Assembly: GCF_003751225.1 (NCBI RefSeq)
Contig: NZ_RJKE01000001.1
Coordinates: 4,154,001-4,218,000, forward strand
DNA from: Actinocorallia herbida
Lineage (GTDB): Bacteria > Actinomycetota > Actinomycetes > Streptosporangiales > Streptosporangiaceae
Direction: 5' to 3'
DNA: 64,000 nucleotides
Shown: positions 17,481-25,949 of the stretch, one piece after another
Layout: the number at the start of each line of letters is the position of its first letter
Numbering within the stretch: position 1 is the first letter of the stretch
Notes under the pieces: generated by a model
Databases searched by the model: none
Told to the model about the DNA's origin: nothing
What the model saw: the letters and a program-made list of their open reading frames with translations, nothing else
Program-made: the position numbers and the translations under genes

Positions 17481-18440
17481 TCAGGCTCCCGCCTTCACCA
17501 GGTCGGCGGCGGGCCGGACGGGCGGGCTCACCGGCTCCGCTTCCGGCGCGTCTCCGCGGGAGGCCTTCCGGGGGCGTGCCATGGCGGCGGAGGCGGTCGC
17601 GGCCAGGAGGACGAGGAGGACGGCGGCGCAGGTGGCGGGGGTGAGGGGCTGGGCGAGGAAGAGGGCGCCGACGAGGGCGGCCACGGCGGGTTCGAGGGCG
17701 AGCAGGACGCTGAAGGTCTTCTTGGGGAGGCGGGAGAGGGCGGCCATCTCGGCGGCGTAGGGGATCGCGGAGGCCATGACCGCGATGACGACGCCGAAGG
17801 CGAGGATCCCGGGGGAGAGGAGGGCGGGGCCCGCGCTCACGGCGCCGAAGGGGAGGGCGACCAGGGCGGCGACGCCCATGGCGACCGCCACACCGCCCGC
17901 GCCCGCGCCGGTGGCGGCCATGCGGGAGCCGGCGAGGATGTACAGGGCCCAGAAGACGCCGGCGGCCGCGGCGAAGGCGACGCCGACGGGGTCGAGCGGG
18001 CCGGTGGGCGGGTGCTGGAGGCCGAGGAGGGCGACTCCGGCGATCGCCGCGGCGACGGGCACGAGGTCGCGGGCCCGGCGGGACAGGAAGGCGGCCAGCG
18101 CGAGGGGCCCGACGAACTGGATCGTCACGGACGTGCCGAGGGGGATCCGGGAGATGGACTCGTAGAACAGGCCGTTCATCCCGGCCATCGTCACGCCGAG
18201 GAGCGCGACGGACCTCAGGCGGTGGGCGTCCCAGCGGAGGACGGCGGGACGGGTGAGGGCCAGGAGCAGCAGCGACGCGAGGGTCAGCCGCAGGACCGTG
18301 GTCCCGGCCGCGCCGACGCGCGGGAAGAGCGACGCGGACACGACCGCGCCGACCTGGAGGGAGGTCGCCGACGTCAGCATGAGGGCGACGCCGATGGCGG
18401 ATCCGGCTCGCGGGACACGGACGGGCGCGGAGAGGGTCAC
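17481..18440 (-). CDS. EamA-family (DMT) transporter
   Basis: A 319-residue inner-membrane protein with ten predicted transmembrane helices in two EamA repeats, like RhtA-type amino acid or metabolite exporters. The segments SISRIPLGTSVTIQFVGPLALA and RLPKKTFSVLLALEPAVAAL are characteristic of the family. GTG start with AGGAAG upstream. It is divergent from a LysR regulator 118 bp away, an arrangement that usually means the regulator controls the exporter. The cargo is unknown. Confidence 0.85.
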   Translation of the reverse strand: MTLSAPVRVPRAGSAIGVALMLTSATSLQVGAVVSASLFPRVGAAGTTVLRLTLASLLLLALTRPAVLRWDAHRLRSVALLGVTMAGMNGLFYESISRIPLGTSVTIQFVGPLALAAFLSRRARDLVPVAAAIAGVALLGLQHPPTGPLDPVGVAFAAAAGVFWALYILAGSRMAATGAGAGGVAVAMGVAALVALPFGAVSAGPALLSPGILAFGVVIAVMASAIPYAAEMAALSRLPKKTFSVLLALEPAVAALVGALFLAQPLTPATCAAVLLVLLAATASAAMARPRKASRGDAPEAEPVSPPVRPAADLVKAGA

Positions 18441-18558
18441 GGCGGTGCTTCCTGATCGAGGGGTGCTGCGAACATCGTCTGACGCGGCATTAGTTCAGGT
18501 CCAGCGATGGTTTCTGCGCGATATCGTTAAGTTGTGCTGATGAATTGAAGGAGGCGCC

Positions 18559-19470
18559 GTGCTCGATCTGCACCGGCTCCGGCTGCTGCGGGAACTGCGC
18601 CAGCGGGGCACCCTCGCGGCGGTCGCCGAGGCGCTGTCCTACAGCCCGTCGGCGATCTCCCAGCAGCTCGCCCAGCTGGAGACCGAGACCGGGGTCGTGC
18701 TGCTGGAGCGGGCCGGTCGGCGGGTGCGGCTCACCGAGCAGGCCGAGATCCTCGTCCGGCACACCGAGAAGGTGCTCGGCCAACTGGAGCTCGCCGAGGC
18801 CGAGCTCGCCGCCTCGCTGCGGGAGATCACCGGACGGCTCAGGATCGCCGTCTTCCAGACCGCCGCGCTGGCGCTCATCCCGGCGGCGGTGACGGAGCTG
18901 GCCGCCGCCCACCCGGGGCTGCGGCTGCGCGTCCGCCAGATCGACGCCGAGGAGGCGCTGCCCGCGCTCCAGGCCCGCGACTTCGACCTCGTGGTGGGCG
19001 AGGACTACCCCGACGAGTCGCAGCCCCGGCTGCCCGGCCTGTCCTGGAGCCCGCTGGGCCGGGATCCGCTGCGCCTCGCCGTCCCCGACTCCTTCGCCGT
19101 CGAGGGCCTCGCGGATCTCGCCGGCCTCCCCATGGCCATGGAGCCGGACGGGACGGTGCCGAGCCGCTGGGCGCGGAGCGTCTGCCGCAAGGCGGGGTTC
19201 GAGGCGGATGTCAGGTTCGAGTCCATGGACATGCTGCTGCACGCCAGGCTGGTCGAGACCGGCCACGCCGCCTCGATCCTGCCCGACCTGCTGTGGGCGT
19301 CGGTCCCCGCCCCGTCCTGCCTGCTCACCCTTCCCGGCGCGCCGGTCCGCACGATCTTCACCGCGGTCCGCGAGGGCGCCGAGCGCCACCCGGCCGTCAC
19401 GGCGTGCCGGGCCGCGCTGGCGAACTCCCTGGCTGCCCTGCGCGGCTCGCTGACGCTCGACGGAGCGTGA
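18559..19470 (+). CDS. LysR-family transcriptional regulator
   Basis: A 303-residue LysR regulator: N-terminal HTH (LRELRQRGTLAAVAEALSYSPSAISQQLAQLE), linker helix, then a periplasmic-binding-like effector domain. GTG start with an optimal AAGGAGG 5 nt upstream. It is divergent from the EamA exporter, and the shared 118-bp gap (with CGATATCG at 18522-18529) probably holds its binding sites. Likely an activator of the exporter. Confidence 0.9.
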   Translation: MLDLHRLRLLRELRQRGTLAAVAEALSYSPSAISQQLAQLETETGVVLLERAGRRVRLTEQAEILVRHTEKVLGQLELAEAELAASLREITGRLRIAVFQTAALALIPAAVTELAAAHPGLRLRVRQIDAEEALPALQARDFDLVVGEDYPDESQPRLPGLSWSPLGRDPLRLAVPDSFAVEGLADLAGLPMAMEPDGTVPSRWARSVCRKAGFEADVRFESMDMLLHARLVETGHAASILPDLLWASVPAPSCLLTLPGAPVRTIFTAVREGAERHPAVTACRAALANSLAALRGSLTLDGA

Positions 19471-19533
19471 ACGCCTAGAATTTCCGGGCGACGGCCTCCG
19501 CCCGGAGGCGGCGAGGACGGGGGGAACACGATC

Positions 19534-20520
19534 ATGCCCCGTCCCGCGCGCATCCAGGACGTCGCCGCCGCGGCGGGCGTCTCGGTCTCGACCGTCTCCA
19601 ACGTGCTGAACCGGCCCGAGCGGGTGAACGCCGGGACCGTCGAGAAGGTCCTCGCGATCGTCGCGGAACTCGACTACGTCCCGCATCCGGGGGCGGCCGG
19701 GCTGCGCGCGGCGCACGCCCGCTCGATCGGCCTCGTCCTGCCCGACATCGCCAACTCCTTCTACGCGCGGATCGCGCGCGGCGCGTCCGACGCGGCCTTC
19801 CGGCAGGGCTACGCGCTGTCCCTCTGCCACAGCGGCGACGACCCCGAGCGGGAGGCCGAGTACTTCTCGATGCTGGTCGCGCAGCGGGCCAGCGGCGTCG
19901 TCGTGGCCCCGCTGGGCGCCGACCCGGGACGGCTGGAGCGGCTGCGGCGGCGGGGCGTGCCGCTGGTCCTGGCCGACCGGACCAGGCCGACGGCCGAGGG
20001 CTGCTCGGTCTCCGTGGACGACGTCGCGGGCGGCGCCCTGGCCGTCGCGCATCTGCTGGAGGGCGGGGCGCGCTCGGTCCTCGTGGTGAACGGCCCGCGC
20101 GAGATCCGGCAGTGCGCCGACCGCCACCAGGGGGCCAGACAGGCGGCCCGGAGGGTCCGCGGGGCGGTCCTGGAGCAGGTCGTGACGCCCCGGATGACCG
20201 TCGAGTGCGGGTACGAGGCCGGGCTGGCGATCGAGACGGCGCCCGACGCCGTGTTCTGCACGAACGACTTCCTGGCCGTCGGGGTGCTGCGCGCCTTGAC
20301 CGAGCGGGGCCTCGCCGTCCCCGGTGACGTCCGCCTCGTCGGCTACGGGGATCTGGACGCCGCGGGAGTGGCCGCCCTGACGACGGTCCGCCAGCCCGTC
20401 GAGGATCTCGGCGCCGCCGCGATCGAGCTGCTGCTCGACGAGGTCGAGGCGGGTCCCGATCACATCCACGAGGCCCGTGTCTTCGCACCCTCCCTCGTCG
20501 TCCGCGCCAGCGCCCCCTGA
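19534..20520 (+). CDS. LacI-family transcriptional regulator
   Basis: A 328-residue LacI regulator: HTH IQDVAAAAGVSVSTVSNVLNRPERVN at the start, then a sugar-binding type-1 periplasmic-like domain (IGLVLPDIANSFYARIARGA; VFCTNDFLAVGVL; VGYGDLD). ATG with GGGGGGAA upstream; TAGAAT near 19476 could be its -10. The two AAACGTT-centred sites in the 410-bp gap after it make the downstream isomerase gene its likely target. Confidence 0.9.
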   Translation: MPRPARIQDVAAAAGVSVSTVSNVLNRPERVNAGTVEKVLAIVAELDYVPHPGAAGLRAAHARSIGLVLPDIANSFYARIARGASDAAFRQGYALSLCHSGDDPEREAEYFSMLVAQRASGVVVAPLGADPGRLERLRRRGVPLVLADRTRPTAEGCSVSVDDVAGGALAVAHLLEGGARSVLVVNGPREIRQCADRHQGARQAARRVRGAVLEQVVTPRMTVECGYEAGLAIETAPDAVFCTNDFLAVGVLRALTERGLAVPGDVRLVGYGDLDAAGVAALTTVRQPVEDLGAAAIELLLDEVEAGPDHIHEARVFAPSLVVRASAP

Positions 20521-20562
20521 CGCGGCCCGCCGACCCTGTCCGGGGCTTCCTCCGGCCTCGGC

Positions 20563-20580
20563 AGAAAACGTTTTACATCA
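20563..20580. promoter_or_regulatory. LacI-type operator 1
   Basis: The core AAAACGTTTT (20565-20574) is a perfect palindrome. On the minus strand it reads TGTAAAACGTTTTCT, closely resembling the second site 255 bp downstream. CG-centred palindromes of this form are typical LacI/GalR sites. Confidence 0.75.
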
Positions 20581-20820
20581 GGTGGCGGACCGTCCGAGTA
20601 CCGCACTGAGCAGGGGAGGTGTCGCCACATCGGGACCACCGGGAGTCTTGGATCATGGAACATCGGGTCGGCACCTTCACCCAAGGTCAGGTGACGGCTT
20701 GCGCCCCGCCCTTCCCGAGCTCCGAGAACATCCCGTGAAATCGATGAATCCGCAGCTCCAATGCCCTTCCCTCGGTCCATCGGCCTTCTGGAGAACGCAG
20801 ACCCCGCCCCGTCTCCGGCT

Positions 20821-20837
20821 TGTAAAAACGTTCTACA
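20821..20837. promoter_or_regulatory. LacI-type operator 2
   Basis: TGTAAAAACGTTCTACA, 95 nt before the isomerase start, shares the TGTAAAA and ACGTT parts of operator 1. The rest of the 20521-20931 gap shows no convincing gene. Two sites 255 bp apart could allow looping by a tetrameric regulator. Confidence 0.7.
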
Positions 20838-20931
20838 CCGCCTATCGTCCCTCGAACCGGAGCTCGGTGTCCGAAAAGTCGGTTCCCCTGCCCCGGTGCC
20901 CGCCCGCCCCGCACGAAAGGGACCCGTCTCG

Positions 20932-22377
20932 ATGACCTCCCCCGCCCGTACCCCGGTCCTCGACCTCCTCGCCCCGGTCACCCGCCGCAAGACCCGCATC
21001 GGGCTCGTCGCGGGCGGCCTCGGCACCTACTGGCCGCAGTTCCCCGGCCTGCTCCCGCAGCTCCAGGAGAGCGCCCGGTACGTCGCCGAGAGGTTCCAGG
21101 AGATGGACGCCGAGGTGACCGACGTCGGGTTCATCTCCGACGCGAAGGAGGGCGCGGCGGCGGCCGAGCAGCTCCGCAAGGCGGACTGCGACCTCATCGT
21201 GCTCTTCCTGACGACCTACCTGACCTCGTCGATGGTGCTGCCGATCGCCCAGCGCGCGAACACCCCGGTGCTCGTCATCGACCTCCAGCCGACCGAGAAG
21301 ATGGACCACACCGCGTTCGACACTGGTGCGTGGCTCGCCTACTGCGGCCAGTGCCCGGTGCCCGAGGTCGGCAACGTGTTCCGCCGCGCGGGCGTCCCGT
21401 TCCGCTCGGTCTCCGGCTGGCTGAAGCAGGACTCGGCCTGGGCGCGGATCGGCCAGTGGATCCGGGCCGCGCACGTCCGCGCGGCCCTCCGGCACGCCCG
21501 CCACGGCCTCATGGGCCACCTGTACCCGGGCATGCTCGACGTCTCCACCGACCTGACCCTGCTGCCCGCCACGTTCGGCTCGCACGTCGAAGTGCTGGAG
21601 TTCGACGACCTGCGGCACCGCGTCGAGCAGGTGACCGAGGCCGAGACCCGCGCCCGGATGGACCTCGCCCGCCAGATCTTCGCCCTCGACGACACGGTCG
21701 TGGAGGAGGACTTCGCCTGGGGCGCGACGGTCTCGGTCGCGCTGGACCGGCTGGTCGAGGACTTCGAGATCGACACCCTCGCCTACTACCACCGCGGCCT
21801 CGACGGCGAGCAGCACGAGCGGCTCGGCGCCGGCATGATCCTCGGCGCGTCCCTGCTGACCGCGCGCGGCGTCCCGGCGACCGGCGAGTACGAGCTGCGG
21901 ACGACGGTCGCCCAGCTCGCCTCGCAGGCCGTGGGCGCGGGCGGCTCGTTCACCGAGATCCAGGCGCTGAACTTCGCCGACAACGTGGTCGAGATGGGCC
22001 ACGACGGCCCCGCCCACCTCGCCGTCAGCGCCCGCGACCCGCTGCTGCGCGGCCTCGGCGTCTACCACGGCAAGCGCGGCTGGGGCGTCAGCGTCGAGTT
22101 CGACGTCCAGCACGGCCCCGTCACCGTGCTCGGTCTCGGCCAGGACGCCGACGGCACCCTGTCCTTCATCGCCTCAGAGGGCACCGTCGTCCCCGGCCCC
22201 CTCCTGGAGATCGGCAACACCACGAGCCGCGTCGACTTCGGCCGCGACCCCGGCGAGTGGGTCGACGCCTGGTCCGCCACCGGCGTGGGCCACCACTGGT
22301 CCCTGTCCATCGGCCACCGCGCCGCCGACTACCGCGCCGCCGCCGACCTCCTCGGCATCCCCTACCGCGAGGTCTGA
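20932..22377 (+). CDS. L-arabinose/L-fucose isomerase-family protein
   Basis: A 481-residue protein of the AraA/FucI-like fold (COG2160 type), expected to interconvert an aldose and a ketose using Mn2+. Family features are RIGLVAGGLGTYWPQFPGLL at the N-terminus, LFLTTYLTSSMVLPIAQRANTPVLVIDLQPT, GHLYPGMLDVSTD, and a C-terminal WGVSVEFDVQHGPVTVLGLGQ. ATG with GAAAGG 11 nt upstream. The usual partners (araB, araD, ABC transporter) are absent, so the substrate is uncertain. Predicted to be controlled by the LacI protein encoded upstream. Confidence 0.75.
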   Translation: MTSPARTPVLDLLAPVTRRKTRIGLVAGGLGTYWPQFPGLLPQLQESARYVAERFQEMDAEVTDVGFISDAKEGAAAAEQLRKADCDLIVLFLTTYLTSSMVLPIAQRANTPVLVIDLQPTEKMDHTAFDTGAWLAYCGQCPVPEVGNVFRRAGVPFRSVSGWLKQDSAWARIGQWIRAAHVRAALRHARHGLMGHLYPGMLDVSTDLTLLPATFGSHVEVLEFDDLRHRVEQVTEAETRARMDLARQIFALDDTVVEEDFAWGATVSVALDRLVEDFEIDTLAYYHRGLDGEQHERLGAGMILGASLLTARGVPATGEYELRTTVAQLASQAVGAGGSFTEIQALNFADNVVEMGHDGPAHLAVSARDPLLRGLGVYHGKRGWGVSVEFDVQHGPVTVLGLGQDADGTLSFIASEGTVVPGPLLEIGNTTSRVDFGRDPGEWVDAWSATGVGHHWSLSIGHRAADYRAAADLLGIPYREV

Positions 22378-22426
22378 CCCGGGAAGATCCACCGAATTCT
22401 CGAAGATCGTTCTAAGATGCGTCGCC

Positions 22427-23257
22427 ATGTCCGACGCATCACCTCCCGCCCGTCGCCGGTCCCGCCTCGCCGCCCTTGCCGCCCTCGTGGCCGGCGCGTG
22501 CCCGTTCGGGACCGGCGCCGTCCTGCTCACGCTGGAACCGACCCGAGAGCCGACCGCCGCGGAACTCGCCGGTGCCAAGGAGCGGGAGCGACACGAGCGC
22601 CGGCGGTTGTGGACCGCCGACGAACTGTTTCCTCCCGAGGTCTCCTATGGGGGTGGCGCGCAGGGCGGGGGTGCGCAGACGGCGCGTCGCGTCGGGGTCG
22701 CGCCGGAGGCGGACTGCAAGGAAGGGCTCGATGGCGGAGCCCTCAAAGCCGTCGCGGGGCGGGGCTGCGAGACGGTTCTGCGGGCCGGCTATGTCGACGC
22801 GTCGGGCACCGAGGTGACGACCGTCGGCGTCCTGCCCCTGCGCGACGCCGACGCGGCGCGGGAGGCGGCCGACGCGCTGGACGGGAAGGGCGGCGTGCGC
22901 GCCGCGGCCTTCCCGAGGACGGCGGCGGCGGTCACCGACGCGGCCCGCCACCCGAAGGGCGGCTACACCACGACGGTCGGCCATGGCCCCATCGACCCGG
23001 CCGCCGCCCTGGCCGTCGCGCCGGACCAGGCACTGCCCGAACCGTCGGCGTCCGGCGGGACGGCGACCTTCGGCACCCCGCCCGTCCCGATCACCGCGGT
23101 CCGCCACGCCCGGGCCGCGCTCCTGCCACCGGCCGCCCTGCTCGGCCGGGGCGCGGGCGTCCTCGTCGCCGCCTTCCTCCTCCGCAGGCGCGCCTCCCGC
23201 CCGTCGCCGCCGGCTCCGGTGGCGGACGCGGTCCCGGCCGACGGAGCGGCCGCGTGA
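22427..23257 (+). CDS. Chimeric membrane protein, fused remnant of the 24033-25861 gene pair
   Basis: A 276-residue protein with two origins. Residues 1-172 are homologous to the start of the protein encoded at 24033 (MSDASPPARRRSR; LTLEPTREPTAAELA; GRGCETVLRAGYVDASGTEVTTVGVLPLRDAD). Residues 173-276 are homologous to the end of the subtilase-like protein at 24755 (ARHPKGGY; IDPAAAL; C-terminal membrane helix and basic tail). The whole protease fold is missing. The join is near 22931-22948, where the parents share a short GCG/CGCCA similarity. The reading frame is intact, with an N-terminal anchor near residues 15-37 and a C-terminal helix near 228-250. TAAGAT 8 nt before the ATG suggests a leaderless transcript, as in the sister copy. 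Function unknown. Confidence 0.75.
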   Translation: MSDASPPARRRSRLAALAALVAGACPFGTGAVLLTLEPTREPTAAELAGAKERERHERRRLWTADELFPPEVSYGGGAQGGGAQTARRVGVAPEADCKEGLDGGALKAVAGRGCETVLRAGYVDASGTEVTTVGVLPLRDADAAREAADALDGKGGVRAAAFPRTAAAVTDAARHPKGGYTTTVGHGPIDPAAALAVAPDQALPEPSASGGTATFGTPPVPITAVRHARAALLPPAALLGRGAGVLVAAFLLRRRASRPSPPAPVADAVPADGAAA

Positions 23258-23324
23258 GACTTCCGTGCGCGGTGGTGGCGCGGACGGGCTGACAGGAAGG
23301 TCCGGACGTGGTGGAGTCGGAGGC

Positions 23325-23948
23325 ATGGGGGAGGACGCGGTTTTCGATGTGCGGGGACCGTGGGCGCCGCTGACGCCGGGTGAGGCCGCCGAGCTGCTGC
23401 GCGGCGCGGGCTTCCCGTGGTGGATCGCGGGCGGTCACGCGATCGAGCTGGCGGTCGGGGAGGCGTTCCGCGCGCACGCGGACCTCGACGTGCTGGTGCT
23501 GCACCGGGACCACGCGGAGCTGCGGCGTCGGCTCGGCGGGTGGGAGGCCGGGCTCGCCGATCCGCCCGGAACGCTGCGGGCCTGGCCGGAGGGCGGACAG
23601 GTGCCGGAGGGTGTGCACGACGTGTGGTGCCGCCGTGCGCCGGGCGAGCCCTGGGCCGTGCAGTTCATGCTCGACGGGGCCGATGGCGCCGACTGGGTGT
23701 CCCGGCGTGATCCCCGGATCAGGATGCCGCTGGCCCACCTCGGGCGGGTCACCGGGGACGGCATCCCTTACCTGCGGCCCGAGGTGCAGCTCTACTACAA
23801 GGCGAAGGCCGTCAGGGAGAAGGACGCGCTCGACTTCGCCCGGGTCTCGCCCCTGCTCGACGCCGAGGCCCGCACCTGGCTTTCCGCCGCCCTCGCCCTC
23901 TCCTCACCGGGCCACCCGTGGCGCGACGGCCTTTCGCGGTGCACCTGA
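23325..23948 (+). CDS. Nucleotidyltransferase-fold protein, AadB-like
   Basis: A 207-residue protein resembling aminoglycoside 2''-nucleotidyltransferase and related domains: WWIAGGHAIELAVGEAF followed by HADLDVLVL carries the GG and D-x-D metal-binding pair at residues 34-58. A later LYYKAKAVREKDALDF matches the helix that closes such small transferases (KAKD-x-x-DF). It may modify an aminoglycoside-like compound or be a generic nucleotidyltransferase. ATG chosen for GGAG upstream. It sits between the two copies of the membrane/subtilase unit. Confidence 0.65.
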   Translation: MGEDAVFDVRGPWAPLTPGEAAELLRGAGFPWWIAGGHAIELAVGEAFRAHADLDVLVLHRDHAELRRRLGGWEAGLADPPGTLRAWPEGGQVPEGVHDVWCRRAPGEPWAVQFMLDGADGADWVSRRDPRIRMPLAHLGRVTGDGIPYLRPEVQLYYKAKAVREKDALDFARVSPLLDAEARTWLSAALALSSPGHPWRDGLSRCT

Positions 23949-24032
23949 CCCGAAGAGTCACGGTCGGTGCAGTATCGGGAACAGGCCGGCCGTCTAGATC
24001 ATTCGGCGGGTTCGCGGCTAGGATTCCGCCCC

Positions 24033-24761
24033 ATGTCCGACGCCCCACCCCCCGCGCGTCGCAGGTCCCGTCACGTCCCGGCCGCGGCGCTCGCGCTCGT
24101 CGGCCTGGCCGCGCTGGGGACCGGCGGCGTCCTGCTCACCGGGGAACTGACCCGCGAGCCCACCCGCGCCGAGCTGGCCGCGGCCGCCGAGCGCGAAACC
24201 CACGAGCGCTGGCGGCTGCGCCCCGTCGGCGAGGTCTTCCCGGCCGAAGTGCCCTACGGCGACGCGGCGGACGGGTCGGTGAAGCCCATCGCACGGCGCG
24301 TCGGCATCGCGTCCGCCGCGTCGTGCGCGGAGGCCCTCGACACCGACGCCGCGCGGGCCCTCGCCGCGCACGGCTGCCGGACGGTATTGCGCGCCACCTA
24401 CGTCGATGCCACGGGCACCCAGGTCACCACCGTCGGCCTCGTGCCGCTGCGCGACGCCGACGCAGGGCGGACGGCGGTCCGGGAGATGTCCGGCCGCGAA
24501 CGCGAGGGCCTGCGCGCCGTCGGCTTCCCCGAGACCGCGAGCGCGCCCTTCACCGACGCGACGCGCCAGGCGTTCGTCGCCGGAGGCACCGGCAGGTACC
24601 TGCTGCTCCAGACCAGCGGATGGCTGGACGACCGCCCCGCGCTCCCGCCGGAGGCGGTGGTCTCCCGGTTCGGGCACGGGAGCGCCGTGCTGGCCGCCCT
24701 GTCGGCGTTCCTCGGCGACCCCGCCGCGTCGGTGTGCGAAGCGGAGCGCGTCGCATGCTGA
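24033..24761 (+). CDS. Membrane-anchored extracytoplasmic protein, unknown family
   Basis: A 242-residue protein with a basic N-terminus (ARRRSRH), one hydrophobic anchor at about residues 15-37, and an outer domain. Two cysteines (SCAEAL and HGCRTVLRATYV), both kept in the chimeric copy at 22427, could form a disulfide. I do not recognise a named family; similar proteins adjoin subtilase genes in other actinomycetes by my recollection. TAGGAT lies 8 nt before the ATG and there is no ribosome binding site, suggesting leaderless expression. Its stop overlaps the next gene's start by 7 nt, so the two are translationally coupled. Confidence 0.7.
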   Translation: MSDAPPPARRRSRHVPAAALALVGLAALGTGGVLLTGELTREPTRAELAAAAERETHERWRLRPVGEVFPAEVPYGDAADGSVKPIARRVGIASAASCAEALDTDAARALAAHGCRTVLRATYVDATGTQVTTVGLVPLRDADAGRTAVREMSGREREGLRAVGFPETASAPFTDATRQAFVAGGTGRYLLLQTSGWLDDRPALPPEAVVSRFGHGSAVLAALSAFLGDPAASVCEAERVAC

Positions 24762-25861
24762 TCAGTCTCGCGGCCTCCGTCGCCGCTCTGACGCTCCTGG
24801 CCCCCGCGCCCGTCCTGGCCGCCGCCCCGGTCGACGACGACCTGCGCGCGTCCTTTGAGAAGGCTCGGCGATCCTCTCGGGGAAAGGGCGTCACCGTCGC
24901 CGTCCTGGGGTCCGGGGTGGCCCGCGACCTGCCCGCGCTCGGGGACCGCGTGCTGCCAGGCAAGAGCTTCGTGAAGCCCCATGGACGCCCGGTGCACGGC
25001 ACCCTCATGGCCTCGATGATCCACTCGCTGGCCCCCGAGGCGAAGATCCTGCCCGTCCAGATCACGTGTGACGGCGGTGCGCCTTTGGACGTGACCCACT
25101 GCGGCGGCGTCGGAACCCCTTCGGACGGGCTCCGGTGGGCCGCGGAGAAAGGCGCGGACGTGATCGTGGTGAGCCGCGCATGGAGAGGGATCGACTCCGG
25201 CCGCGAGATCTCCTACGCGCTGTCGAAGGGCGCGGTGGTCGTCGCCCCCAACGTGCGGCTGCGGCCGAGCGGCGGGAGCCTGCCGGGACGCCGGGAGCCC
25301 GTGGTCCCCGCACGAGATCCCGGCGTCGTCGGGGTCGCCGTCGTGGACGCGCAGGGCAGGCCGGACAGGGACTCGGCGCTGACCAGTGCCTCGCTCGTCG
25401 CCGCCCCCGGCCACCGGCGGGCGGCCACCGGCCCGGACGGACGGACCTGGACGTTCTGGGGTGAAGGCCCCGCGGTCTCCCTCGTCGCCGCGGCAGCCGC
25501 GCTGGTCAGGTCCGAGCACCCCGATGCCGGCCCCGCCGAGGTCGCCGCCGCGCTCGCCGCGTCCGCCCGCCACCCGAAGGGCGGCTACGACCCCTCGGTG
25601 GGATTCGGCCTGATCGACCCCGCCGCCGCACTCCGCGCGGTCCCGGAAAGGACATCGACCGAGACGGAGGCCGGACTGGATCCCGCCTCCTTCCCCGCAG
25701 GGGAGCCGCCCGTCATCGCCGCGGTCGGGCACCGGCCCGTCGCCTTCGCCGTGCCCGCCGGGGCCCTCGGCGGCGGACTCGTCCTGCTCGGCGCGGCCGC
25801 CGTCCTCGGCCGCCGTGGACGGACGCGCCCGGAGGCCCCCGCCGTGGAGCCCGCGCCCTGA
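24755..25861 (+). CDS. Subtilase-like (S8) membrane protein lacking catalytic residues
   Basis: A 368-residue secreted protein with a signal peptide (about 1-23), a subtilase-like fold and a C-terminal membrane helix with basic tail, the layout of type VII secretion-associated mycosins. The usual catalytic Asp motif (VAVIDSGV) reads VAVLGSGV, Asp to Gly at residue 52. The His in VHGTLMASMI (residue 81) is kept. The GTSFAAP serine motif is replaced by GEGPAVS near residue 236. With Asp and Ser lost it is probably an inactive pseudoprotease. The order and tail (HPDAGPAEVAAALAASARH; GFGLIDPAAAL) confirm the family. No WXG100 or Ecc gene is near. Coupled to the preceding gene. Confidence 0.8.
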   Translation: MLISLAASVAALTLLAPAPVLAAAPVDDDLRASFEKARRSSRGKGVTVAVLGSGVARDLPALGDRVLPGKSFVKPHGRPVHGTLMASMIHSLAPEAKILPVQITCDGGAPLDVTHCGGVGTPSDGLRWAAEKGADVIVVSRAWRGIDSGREISYALSKGAVVVAPNVRLRPSGGSLPGRREPVVPARDPGVVGVAVVDAQGRPDRDSALTSASLVAAPGHRRAATGPDGRTWTFWGEGPAVSLVAAAAALVRSEHPDAGPAEVAAALAASARHPKGGYDPSVGFGLIDPAAALRAVPERTSTETEAGLDPASFPAGEPPVIAAVGHRPVAFAVPAGALGGGLVLLGAAAVLGRRGRTRPEAPAVEPAP

Positions 25862-25949
25862 TCCCGTGCCGCCGCGCGGAGGGCGGGGGCACGGGAGAGG
25901 CTCACCGCGGGCGATACTGGGCGGGATCGCGGCGGTGAGGAGGACTTGG

